From assembly GCF_900496995.4 (NCBI RefSeq), contig NC_044024.1, forward strand, positions 16,804,698 to 16,868,697: a stretch of 64,000 nt of DNA. Direction: 5' to 3'. Shown one piece after another: positions 25,286 to 37,812 of this stretch (the first letter of the stretch is position 1; every line of letters begins with the position of its first letter). The position numbers and the translations under genes are program-made. The DNA comes from Aquila chrysaetos chrysaetos (lineage: Eukaryota; Chordata; Aves; Accipitriformes; Accipitridae). The notes below the pieces were generated by a model. That model saw only the letters and a program-made list of their open reading frames with translations, had not been told where the DNA came from and searched no databases.

Positions 25286-27676
25286 GTAATTGACAGGCAA
25301 TTTAAAGCTTTTGCCCCTGTATCTTCCTTACTCTGGTGTAAAAGCTCTATGTGCTAACAATTGCTTCATTATTCTCTCTCACAAAGAAAAAAACCCTAAA
25401 GATTTCAAAGGGAAAACAAGTCCTCTTGTTACAGCTCTGCCCAATCCAGCCAGGTGTGACAAGACCAGTATTTCAGCAGATCATCTGAGCATTGCAGAAT
25501 TGCTGACTGTTGTCAGAATGCCTTTTTCTCCATTCTGCCTCCCTTTCTCTCCTGCGGTAAAAAGTCTGATTGTTTTCAATTGGCAAAATACTAAAACCTG
25601 CAGCTCTGTCTCTATGGGAGACTCATTATGGCTGTCATTAGATGGTCTTTGATCTTCAGGAAAGAGAGAGGAGAGCAGAAAATATCTGGACTTATGTGCT
25701 TGTCATTAGAGCATCATTGTTGCATGTTACCAAAAAGGAGGTCAGACTGGCTCTATTATTCTCTTCAGTTGAAATTCAGAAAACAAAATCCACACTAAGC
25801 GTGAATAAATGCTCCTTCTTTTGTTCTTTAAGGGACTGAACACATACACAGAAACGCATGTTCTTAACCTAGATCTCTCAAACAACGTCCTTCATACACC
25901 TCAAGGTAATGACCCTGACAGGTGATCACCTCCAATTTTCCCATATCTGAACATCATATTGATCGCTTCCTGGTGTACAAGTGCAGATCTGTATCCATAT
26001 CTACACACACCTCAAAAAAGAAGGGAGAAGAAAGCACACATGATAGAGCAGCAGGAAGATTTCATTGGTATGCACTCAGAAGAGTCATATTATTTATAGG
26101 CAGCAGACCTGAGTGGATTCTCAGGAAATGTTTATAACATGCAACACCCTCACGTATTCTGCATATGCATCCGTGCTGGGAAGAAGACGCATGCATGATG
26201 CGTCATACCAGTGCAGACAACCATGTCCCAAGAACATTCCCTTGCAGGGTTAAATTTACTAATACAGATAGAGACACTGCAGAGGGGCCACTGGCACCAG
26301 TGGAGTTGGAAGAAGGAAGCAGTAACCGGGTGAACTGCTGCACCACTACAACTGTGAAATGTCAGCAGCTCTGCCCAGAATAAAAGTTAGTAGAGGATCT
26401 GGGCTTGGGAGCAGCAAGTGCATCTCAGAGTGCAGCTAAACATTGTTCACATGGATAAAAAGGGCTGTCTCTTCCTCTCCACCAAGTTTTTATATGACAA
26501 CCAATCTGATTCCAAATGCGCTCAAAACTCCATGACGAGCATATAGACCAGAGCCTCTTCAGGAAAGTTTTGTTATTTGCTGCTCAGAGCTGGCCAGATG
26601 TTCTTTGCAAAACGTCTATTGAAAACTCTGCCTAGCTGTTGCAGGACTATTAGGTTTCATGGTCACCAAGCTCATTCATGTGTGTCTGGTAGGCACGTTG
26701 GCTACTTTGCTGTCTGTGTGCAGAGCTGGGTTCTTTAACAAAGCATTCAACTACGAAAAAAATCCAACTATTTCTTACTAGACCACAATCAGCAGAAAGA
26801 TCGGCAGTAGATCGTTAAAGATTCTCTATCCCAAAGGATTTGGCCAATGTTTGTGACTCTGGGCTTGAGAGGGGGAAGCACTTTCCCACCATGGCATCCT
26901 TACTGTCTGGGAAGCTTTAGAGTTGACATGCGTGTCCCACTCCTGCTACCTTCTGTCCTCTCCTGGTAGTCACCATGTTTCACACTGCAGACTTCAAACA
27001 GACCCTGGTGATGCAGTGCAGTCACACCTTTAGATCCAGGAAGCATCGGGCTTGCCTCTGGCTGCCAGCATCTCCCTCTCTGCACAGCATGACATACCTT
27101 GCAGACCAGCACATGGTTCCCAATATGTCTATTGTTATAAGTCACAGCCCTTTGTGCATCAAGGATGTCACAGGATAGAGCAAGTGAGGAGACTAGACTA
27201 TTGAATTATGTTTTATGTCATGCACCGAAACAGGATATTAATTATTGTAGAAGACACAGCAGGGACTGAGATAAAGGACTGAAAGGGACAGTTGGGTTAT
27301 TGTGACCCATTCCCTGCTGCTACTGGTACCTTGTCACACCTCTTTCTTCATCTGAACAAGCTCTGTCTCAAGAGTAATCAGACTCTGGGAGGGCTGAGAT
27401 ATTTTTTCAGTGCATTGGCCCAAATACACCAATGCTGCATAGCACTGCCACGGCAAATTGACATCTATGGATGTGCCTTGTACCTGGTAAACAGCAAGGC
27501 ACACAGCATGCTGCCAACTGCATACGCTTTCTCCATATAGATCAATATAGTCATTGGGAAAAAATACTTGCCAACTCCCTGGATGCAGCATGAATATCAG
27601 GGTGAAAATGAGAGGGAAGCACTACCCACATAAACCAGGCGGAAAGCATCCCCCTACATGTCTGTTAATAGAGGGG

Positions 27677-27690
27677 AAAAAAAAAAAAAA
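27677..27690 (+). repeat. Poly-A run, 14 A
   Basis: Fourteen A after 'gagggg'. No retroposon body is evident beside it. Confidence 0.9.
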
Positions 27691-30687
27691 TCTTACTGCT
27701 AGGACTATCACAGGTTAAACCCTACATGCACATTGGACAATGACTGTGTCTTCTAGAGTTAGATGTTGTTTGGACAAATACAGACCTTGCTTCGTAATGT
27801 CTGCTTTACTCTTTCTCACAGTCTAGTTAGCTTCAGGATCCAGCCTCAGGCTTGAACTTCACAATCAGCAATTTCCAGTCTAAGTATCCTAGTAAACATT
27901 ATGGTGCATGGAGCTTAGAGGAGGAAAAGGCATGTGTGGGCAGAGCCCAGGAACCAAACAATCCTGAAACTCAGTCTCAGCTCAGATTCATTTTCAGATT
28001 TTCCTTTACAATGTCTCATCTGCTATATATTATGAGGGGTGGAGGAATCAATTTATATAAGGTCCAGGATATGGATTAATTGCCCTTGATGATAGGCAGC
28101 ATCTGGCATTTAAAGAACAGTAACTCCACCTATGAATTTGTAAAGCCCTGATTGAAAGGATACTATCTGAAACAAAAACTAAGCCATGGTGTAACAGTTT
28201 GGGCATAGGAGCCAGAGATGTCTGTCATTACCACAGCAGGGGTTTTTTAATTTTAACTTCTTGAACATTTCATTCTTTGTTCCTGCCTTGCTTGAGACAA
28301 CCACTTTCCTCTCTGTTTGTCCATCTGCAATTTTGCAGAGAAAGAAAAACGATGAGCAGCTTTTCTTCATCACATACTTCGCATGAAACTAACTTCTCTG
28401 AATTCTCCTAGCACATACAATGTCCCTGCTGCTGCAAGATAAAATGTGTCACTGCTCCATCTGCTACTCATTTGCTGATGAGTCTGTACGGCAACATGCT
28501 GCTAAGCAGAATATTCCAAAAAAGAAGAAACTGTGCAGCCCAACAGATCTGGCTTCAACAGAGTTAGGGCCAGGTCTCATTAATCATTTTGCTGTGCTGC
28601 TTACAGTACCTGGTGGAACATTAGGACTGCATCCCCAGTTCAGTATTTCATGGTACCATCATACACTAGTTAGACAACTCCTCATTTGGTGCAGGAATGA
28701 AGAAACAGAGACAGCAGGAGGTGCTCAGTGCTAAATGATTCCTTATTTCAGTACTGCTCTGATATTCATAAGCAAAAGTCCTTAGTTTTGGGGCAAGGAG
28801 TGATGACAATCCAGGTGCAGAATGTACCCAGTTGTCACCCTCCTCCGTACTGCGTTAAAGCTATATCAGAAGATGCTGAAATTGTAAGACGCACAGTACT
28901 GAGGCATTGCCAGCTACTTTGGATTCCTGCCCAGTGCCTGCTTACCAAGGGGAAGTCTTACGCCATGTCTTGGAGAAACAAACTGCCCCTCAACATCAGC
29001 CACGGGGCAAAATTCAGAGGAGCACGGCAAGAAATGTGCAACCTCTGGCCACTCTCAGTGGAGGCTTCCCACCATGCACAGAGATTGTGCAGGAGACTAG
29101 GTGGATCTACCACTCTTCTAGCAACAGCCAGGGAAATCTCCTGGGGACCAGCTCTGCACCAGAGGAGAAATGTTTGCTCTCTTCTCCGGGCTTGCCCTGC
29201 TGGGGGCTTATTCACTAATGGAGGTAGGTATACCTAAAGAAGCTGGGGTGTCCCATCATCTCTCAGGTACACAGGCCCCGTTAACATCACCTGGAATGTG
29301 AAACATCTCACATCACCCTAAATGTCCCCCACTGAAATCAGCCCAATCAATGTCCCATTGGCTCAGATTAAAAAAAATGACTACGACACCCGCATCTCCT
29401 CCCCTCTCGCCCCTGTTCAGCACCAGGGAGGTGCAGGGTCCTGCCCTCCTCTGGCAGCCCAGCTCACCGCCCAGCAGTCCTCTTACTGCGTCCTCCTTGT
29501 TCTCACCACAGCACCCCTCACCCTCACTGCCCCACCACCCCTGGGTGTCCTGAGATGTCTGAACCTACAGAGCCCTTACTCAGACCCAAGAAGTGTAGGA
29601 AAATCTCCTTCTTCTCAGAGGGCAGATTGGAGAAGCAAAATAAATAAGTTTCTTCCATTCAGGTCATTCAAGTCTGACTGACTCTCCAGCCAGCTGCATC
29701 CGAGTAAAGACTGCTCCATTACTTAGGGCCTGGGGAGGCCGCTGGTATCCCAGGAACTCTTAACCTTTTTTTCCCTGCAAAGGCAGCAGTATACCCAGGA
29801 CTGTGTCCTCTTTATATCAAATTAACTGGAAGCCACACATTTGAAAAAGTTTCCTAATAGCCATGTATGTTTAAGTATATTTTTAAGATTTAAAAACAAA
29901 AAAGTCAATCTCTAAAACATAAATGTTATGCTATTTTTCAAAATAATTGAGGGGAGGAAATGATGATTATTTGCATTTCATTTTTCAAACCAGCTGCAAT
30001 CAAAGAAACGCCTGATCTCTATTGAATTACAATCTGCCTTTGAACTCTTAATGTACAGCTCTTTCCTGTACTTTACATAAATAATGTTGTTATAGTACAT
30101 GCCCAGTCACAAAGGATACACAGACAGACAGATACAAGCAAAGCGAAGAATCTGAAAGCAAGGTGATAAGATTTTCAAGGCAGAAACACATTTTTCTACT
30201 TATCATTGCCTAAGGATAACACTATTTGGAGCACAAAGACATGCAGCTCCCCGTGTTTGATGAAAAGGTTACTAAAAAAGAAGAGAAGAAATTATGACAT
30301 TTCCCCCCACTCTTTCTGATTTGAGTCAGAGGAGAAACCAAACGTGCCTGAAGGGGAAGCAAGGCAGCTGCCTTAAGATACTTTCTGAAATTCAAGCTTT
30401 TGCTGAACAACTATGTGGTAAAGTTATAGTCCAGGTTGAAGTTGATAACACAGGATCCTTAAATTTAAAAAGTCAGCTTTCTAAGACACCTGGGTAAAGA
30501 AAAGCCCTAAAGGGGAATTGTCAAAGAGAAGCTATTACAGTATACTACAATATCATTACAAACGTGACGATCTGACAAAGGCAAACATCCCTCACCAATA
30601 GAGAAGTGTGAATAACTGATCTTTTTAGATCAGTAGTTCAGCTGGGAAGAGAAAAAAATACTTTAGGTAGACCTGAAGCAATTTGTT

Positions 30688-30751
30688 AAAAAAAAAAAAA
30701 AAAATTTAATATATTTTTACATATATATAAATGTGTGTGTGTATATATATT
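30688..30751 (+). repeat. Poly-A followed by AT/GT simple repeat
   Basis: Seventeen A (30,688-30,704) are followed by 'tttaatatattttt' and then TA and TG dinucleotides up to 'gtatatatat'. A compound low-complexity tract, probably length-variable. Confidence 0.9.
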
Positions 30752-33700
30752 CAATAAATGGTAACAATTTGTTTTGGCTTGAACTACTCATTTCAAGCCT
30801 AAATGATTTTGTTTCACTTTGCAGTATTTCAAATAACAGCAAAAGTAGAAGAAGTTGCCAGCTGCACACTATCACAAAATCAGCAAGACATCATATCTGC
30901 TGATTCAGCTAGGGAAAGAAAAATCTAGAAAGAAATAAAAAATCTGGAGACATAGCCTTTTTCTACCCAGCTCAGAACAGGGTTTCAAATCTGTTTATCA
31001 GGATAGTTTTTAAAGCACCAAGATCTCTCTGGACCAACTCAGTTCTGTTGAAATTGGTCCACTTTGTAAGCAACACTAGAAATTATTCCTCAAGTCTGCA
31101 ACATGATCAGAACTTCCCAGCTTGAAAATTCTCTTTAGTTAAATTTAACTTGATTCAAAGCAAAATACCTATATATAAATCCCAGGCTTTTGAAATGGCC
31201 CCACTGCTGTCACTATACATGGAGTTACTGCAGGACAAACAAAGGAATCTCCATCTTGATCCAGAATCAGGACCACAAGCCTGTTTTGCAGGGCCTTGCC
31301 ATCCCAAAAGCAACCTTGGCCACAGCTGGAAATTTAGCTATACCCTCCAGTGAGGACTGATACCATAAAGTTAGTCTCCTTATCCTAGATCTCATGACTG
31401 CCTCACTGTGCTGCTTCCAGCTCTTCTGCAGTCATACTGCGATTTAATGAGCTCCTCCAAGGCAGCGAAAATCTAGCAGCAACTGCCTGAAAACTCCAAG
31501 ACCCCATAACAAGGCAGGAGATAAGGCTAACCCTAGTACATTGGACGAACCAGGGCAAACAAATAAAGCTGCTCTGCAACTCCAAATTGCTCATTACCAA
31601 GATGCAAAGGAGAGCAAATTTGGATGGCTGTAAGCAGAAATCTCTTGTTACTATTCCTCCAAGCAATCACCCTTAGTCTTACTCGTGGTCAGCAATTACC
31701 ACACCATCCTCACCCCCTGTGACACTCCCCTGGGAACTCATGTACTAACCATGCTTTCAGCCACTTCTTAAAAACTGCAGATGGCAGCGAATTTTGTTGG
31801 CTGGCCACTTAGTGTTTTTTTACAGAGAAGGGATATTTTGTAAAAGGAAGTCTTTCAAAAGTAGGAGAAATGAAGGGTGTTTATAAAAATAACCAGAATC
31901 CTTCCCCAAGGCGTTCTGAATAAGACATTCCCAACAGCCTTAAGGTTCAATGTAAGCAATGCAAGGGTCGATGAAGCATTGAAAAGGCACACCCCTCTCC
32001 ATAATTAAAGGGTAACTTCATTTCTGATGACTTCAGTGGAGTGACAGTGAGTACGTGATTAACTCAATATCCAGAGAACTACACACACTCATAATATCCC
32101 AGAAGAATCAAGCGCTGACAAGGTGGAATGAAGGTGAAGGAACTTCAACCTGCTGTTGAAAGGATGGAAAAGTTACTGACAATTGGAAGCAGAGTTATAC
32201 AGTGAGAAAAGTTGGGCAACAGTAAAATCAGTGATAATACTAACTTGCCAGTAGATCTAAAAGCATTTTAGGTTGGGCGTGTGTTCTTGCACCAGCTAGT
32301 GAACCCCTTGGTCAGTGTACTGTTTCCCCCACACTCAGCACATGCTGTTTGTTTCTTCTCCCCATCCTCAACCACGAATAATTTCTGGAGAAAAACCTAA
32401 TCAGTCTCTGCTGTCTTTCAAAACCCAGTGTCAGCTACAGACATCTCAATGGTTGGGATTTATAGCAAAGAAACGCCTCACAAAGAACAAGATGGGCTTC
32501 TAAGGAATAAGGCAGAGATGCTGTGCTTTAGTTTAACAGATTTTTTGGGAACCCTATACAACATACAGTAGCCCCAGCACGAATCTGAGGCCAGCTGCAT
32601 GGGTTACTACTGGTATCAGGAGCCAGGCATAAATTTGGGAGACCTCTCTAAAAAAATACTGGTGAACAGCTGTTTTCACTCTGGAAGTTAGTGGTGGGGT
32701 CCTTTTGTACTCAACTGATGAGCAATCCCATCCAAGAACTTCCCCCAGAAAAAGATAGGTTATGTCTGTAGTGAAGGTTTTATTCTCTGATATTACAAGC
32801 CCAGGACAGCGAGAGTTCACCTCCACGGAGCCTGAGAACATACCCTGCCTGACAGTGCTTAGGATCCTCCTGCTTGCCTGCAAAGGGCCCATCAACATCC
32901 CAACTTCAGGCAGAGCTGGGCTGGAGAAAACCATTTCATGGGTAATGGACCCGGCCAGCTCTGTAGCTGTGTCCTTGAGGACTTCCTGCCCCAGCAGTGA
33001 AAAAACTGTCTCCTAGTAGCAGTACTGCATTCACAAAAAAGCTTTTTTTTTCCCCTCCACGTCTTTCTAAAAGTTCAAATTCTCATCTAGTCCTCAATCA
33101 AAGCTATAAGAGCTTTACAAATCCAAGAGAGAATCTCTTGCTTTTATATCTAAGACAGTTGGCTTCCAAACCTCACAAGACCACTCATGAGTCTATTTGT
33201 TTCTCATCCTCCCCAGCTGGGATACATTGACCTGCTAATCTTTCAAGCTTGCAACAGCCAAGGCAACACAACTGTACTTTCACCGAATTTATCATGCTCC
33301 TTTTGCCTTGGCCACAGCTTACATCAGCTTTCTTGCTTCCTTCCTGCTTTGTCCATGGGGTCCTCCAGCCATCCTCCTACAGGGTCTCACTAGCTTAATA
33401 ACTTCAGAGCAAAAGAATTCTGTTCTTGCAGGTTTTGCTGAGTCTCCCTGGTTACACACAGACCTTGAAAGCCTGGACTCACAGAGGAAATCCCAGTCAT
33501 GACATGGAGCTTCAGCTTAAATCAAGGAGAACAGCCAGTTGAATTAGGAACATGTTCTTTCCACACTAAACAGACTTTTGTCCAGGGCATCACACATTCC
33601 AGCTTTCCAGCAGGAATAGCTGTAGTTTATGTCTGGATTTCAACCCCGTAAAGATCTCCAGCTGAGCCGCCACACATCCACACATTCCTACCAGAGCCAC

Positions 33701-36700
33701 TGAGCCATGTGCTAAGCCGTGCAGAATGCGCTGAAGTCCAGTCTTTTGGGAAGCCTCAACTTGTCCTCTGGGGTGACCACACGTCTGAACATCCACAGCT
33801 CAGACATCCCTATGCCTGCAGTACATGAGTACTCTGCTCTTGCACGTCAGGAAGTCTGTCAGGCCTCAAATTCTGCTTGCGGTGCCCGCAGAGGATCTCC
33901 GTTCAAGAGAAATGCCTGCGTCCTGATGCTACGTGAAAATGCCACACGTGCTCTAATGCAACACACAGGCTCTGGAGAGTCAGGCTCCCCTTGCTGCTGT
34001 GGGGCTGAAAGGGCCTGTGCTCCACCAGGAGCTTTGTGCAACAGAGCAAGCGGAGTGGTCACCATCTGCTCTGCTTCCTCCTGCCCTAGGCAACGGCACG
34101 CTGTGCCCACGCCTGGGGCCAGACCTTCGCAAGCCCCTTCCAGGTCTGGTTCTGCTCCTCCCTTCTCACAGACTTGTGAGGAAATGAAATCTCAGCTGTC
34201 GGGGGCTTGGCGAGAGGAGCGGCGTTTCTAGGTGAGAAGAACAGGCCAAATGCTCTCTTTCTATCACCCTCCAATGTGCCAGCTTCACAAACCTGCTGAC
34301 AGTCCTTGAGAGCTGATGACATTTTTCAAAACATTGACAAAAATAGACAAGCACTTCCCCCCGCCATTGAAAAAACTCATCAACTATTTCCACAAGGCCC
34401 TTCTGCTCCCCACTCTTTCTTTGACCACCTTCACAGCCGGCTCTTCTCTATCAAAACATTTATGTAGACTCACCCCATTCCGTAGTAAAAAAACCCTGTC
34501 TTCTAGGGAGCAGCTGACACCCCAACCCCTTAAAAGATGCTAACATTTTAATGGCAACTCCCATACATTGTAAATTCTGGTCCTGTCCCCTTACACAAGA
34601 AGAACTCCTAGTGACTTCCCATGAAAAGATTTGCTTAAGTGAGAGTTTAATGTAATGGTTTAACGTAATGTAAATTAAGCCATTAGTACCTGTAACTAAC
34701 ACTGGAAATAAAGTTAAGTGCTCATTGAGCTCATAATTTCAAATTAAAAGGAAAAACAAACATGTTTTAAAAACATAATTCCTAACTTATTGCTTATATC
34801 TTAGCTTGCTGTTAAAATACTTTTGTGTTTTACGTCCATTTCAGTTTAGCAACACTAATAAATCAATATATTTCTGTAACCTGAGTACATACACTTGCTA
34901 TATATACAGCATCCTTTGGCAATATGCAATAAATTGAACTGAATAAGTGTAATACCATTAATTTTTTTTTCTTTTTAAAGATATATTTATTTCCGTACTT
35001 CTTGTACTGATTCTTTAAAACCTATAATTAAGCCTCTGTTGGATGTAAATGTACCAAGATATTTATTCTATAGGGACAATCCAAATACTTTACATAAGCA
35101 GGGATTAATATGCCCATTCTGAGCCATTAGTTGGCCTTGGAATAAACTTGCAAGATGGGAAGCATTTTGGCTCTTATTCAACTTGAATTTAATATACTTA
35201 CATTCAGCATATGCCTAAGTCCCCTGCAGAGCTAGAACCAAAGTTGTTGACCAGATTAGGGGCATGAAATCCAGCATCTTGAAAGATCAAACTCTCACAG
35301 ATAAACAACGTTTTTGTGGCAAGTACTGCAATATGCATGAATAATCAGATATCACAAGCAGAGTAAAACCACACAGTTCTACTAGAACCCAAAATCCAAA
35401 GCAATTGAGATTGAACTCTTACAGGGGCTAGGTCTGTTTCTGAAATACGGGCCTTCTTCCTAAGCTCCTCAGAAATTAGCTTTGCTTTGTGCAGCTCAGA
35501 TCTTGAAGAATTCCTCCTGTTTCTTATGTCCCTCCATATCCAAGTAGCCCTGCTCAGGCAAGACCCAAGTGGCGTGAGACACATTCACTCCTTGTTCCCT
35601 TTGCTAACTAAAAGCTCACCATGCTAAGCCAGAGCTGTACAGAGCATAGTTCTGTAGAATTTATTCAATGCACATGAATCCTGCTGTCCAACTGAGGCAA
35701 ATGAAGCTTTAGAAGCCTCCAAACGCCTCATGTGCAAGCAAAGGATGAAGTCAGTACTGCAAGAGTTACAGCTGAAGTGCAGTTCTGCAACCTGATAGTG
35801 TCTTTGCTTTCCTAGGATTAGCTGTATGTACTACCTCACCTGCTCCAACAAGTCCAAGAACATACCTAAATCATTGACATCATTATCTGTCTTTAAAATA
35901 AAAGGTCACAAATAAAAGCTATCCATGCTGCAAGCTCACAAACCTCAACGCAACATTTTTCAACTCCACGTGAGCTGGTACCATATTCTGGCACTCGGGA
36001 AAATAAGGAAAGTCATGTTAGTGACTGAACAGTTACAAAGCTGGGTAGTCAAGGATGGCCAGGAATACACCAAGATTGTCTTTTGGGCTAGAGAGCACTG
36101 GCTCTATTGGGATTCAGCTCTCAGTGCTTTATTTGGTCTCATTGATATTTTGGTAGGTTTCTCAATATCATTGTATTCAGCTTATGTTGAATTATATCTG
36201 CTATCACTCCCTGTTCGATTCGTCTACAACTGAGCAACAGACTCAGAAGAAGGGAAAGAATAAAAGCAGAGAGTTGTGATGTCGGAACATTATGATGCAC
36301 AAAGTGTCATCATATAATTATTACAAGAAATACTTGAAAAAAACAGTAAGTTAATATAAAGATTTTCTTGGTTGGAAAGAAACAGCATGAAGTTAACACC
36401 TGGTCTCATTAATATGCATGTCAACCTGCTTTCAAGATAAATAACAGCATTCATGTAAACCATTTAACATAAAAGCAATCACACAGAGACATACACCATC
36501 CAATTCATGCCGAGGTTTTAATTTAATGTTTAGATCACAATTTTAGCTGTTTAAATTGAGCATCAAAAATAAATAATAATCAAACATAAATGCTTACTTT
36601 AGATTGGGTTTCATCTTCAAGAGATATATGGCCTGGCAGAGGTGGTCAACAATTTGGGACACATGGCAAAAATACCCCAAAATCCCAAGATTCTGTAATT

Positions 36701-37795
36701 TGAAGAACTGTGTCCTGTTTATTGGAAACTAGATTATGGCTTCCACTTCTTCCCTCTTTATACCAAGACTACCCATATTTGTGTGAATTTCTTAAACTTC
36801 CAGGATTAAGAAACTCTAAATATTCTTAGAAGTGGTCCCCCAGGAAGAAAATTTAGAAAACTCAAGAGATAAATCAAAAAGGAGGTCCCAGGTCTCAATC
36901 AAATAAAAGCTTCAGACATCCTCCACCATTCAGTTTGGACTGACATTCAGAGTATTAAGACCATAGTCAAGATGGACATAGTAGTGTAATGTAAGGCTCA
37001 GTTTGCCCCCAGCCAAGCAAGGACAGGCATGGACAAGAAAGGAGACACCCCATAACTGAGACAGGGCTTGCACCATACTTTGATTTCAACTATAGATCTT
37101 ATTGTTCCATCCTCAGGTAAATGCTGAGCATCAAGAACTGCCAGAAAATCCAGGTGAGACCTAGAGCTATGGGCTTTGTCTTCAGGTCCTTGGTAGTTCA
37201 ACCCTCCATTCAAGGAGGGCTAATTTAATCAACCCAGTGGGCAGCCAGTGGGATGAGAGAGACAAGCGCTTCTGACTACTCGTGATATTCTGACTCAAGC
37301 AGAAGGGAAGCACTGTAGGTGTCAGGCATCCCTCCATTCCCGAGTCCTATCGTAATATGGCCTAAAACCACAGAGGATAGCAGTGACAGTGAATCGGGTG
37401 GACCCACACCCTGCTTATATTCCTTTTTCTTACCTTCTTTAGGGATGCTACTTTCAGCATCATCTTACCCCTCCTAGAGGCTTTTCCATGGGAAGGATAA
37501 CCAGTCAATAAAAAAGGAAAAAGAATACATGTTGCCTCAGCAGATACCTCCAGAAAGGCTATTCCTACTCCTACTCTCATCTCATCTCTTGGACTCCCAT
37601 CTCCAGTGATAACATCCTGATAGCCTCCTTCAGTTCTTCTTTGAGAATAACACCTATTTCCTGTAACTACATTGTTATTTCAACAGAGTAGGAATGAGTT
37701 CACTTTCATAGAATCATAGAATGGTTTGGGCTGGAAGGGATCTTAAAGATCACCTAGTTCCAACCCTCCTGCCATGGGCACGGACACCTTCCACC

Positions 37796-37812
37796 AGACC
37801 AGGTTTCTCAAA
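37796..37812 (+). repeat. 17-base word repeated at the 5' end of the CR1
   Basis: The word 'agaccaggtttctcaaa' here, in the CR1 3' region, recurs in the same orientation at 40,800-40,816, exactly where recognisable CR1 sequence ends on its 5' side. Confidence 0.9.

Larger units (their letters stand above)
25286..37706. other. Non-coding stretch with simple repeats
   Basis: No supported gene in about 12.4 kb. It contains poly-A runs at 27,677-27,690 and 30,688-30,704, an AT/GT tract at 30,705-30,751, and AT-rich blocks at about 29,860-30,120, 34,640-35,200 and 36,350-36,600. The longest open frames (28,728-29,237 and 33,719-34,231, both plus, near 170 codons) show no domain and have open antisense frames. 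They lie in the locally more GC-rich parts, where stops are rarer. Confidence 0.5.

Noticed and set aside
28728-29237. A 169-codon plus-strand frame
   Set aside because: No domain, no splice or start context, and overlapping frames of 85-103 codons on both strands.
33719-34231. A 170-codon plus-strand frame
   Set aside because: No recognisable domain, open antisense frames over the same bases, and locally GC-rich composition.
36598-36632. Possible 35-base minus-strand exon reading HISLEDETQSK
   Set aside because: The splice sites are decent, but the required start phase fits none of the other candidates and 11 codons are no coding evidence.
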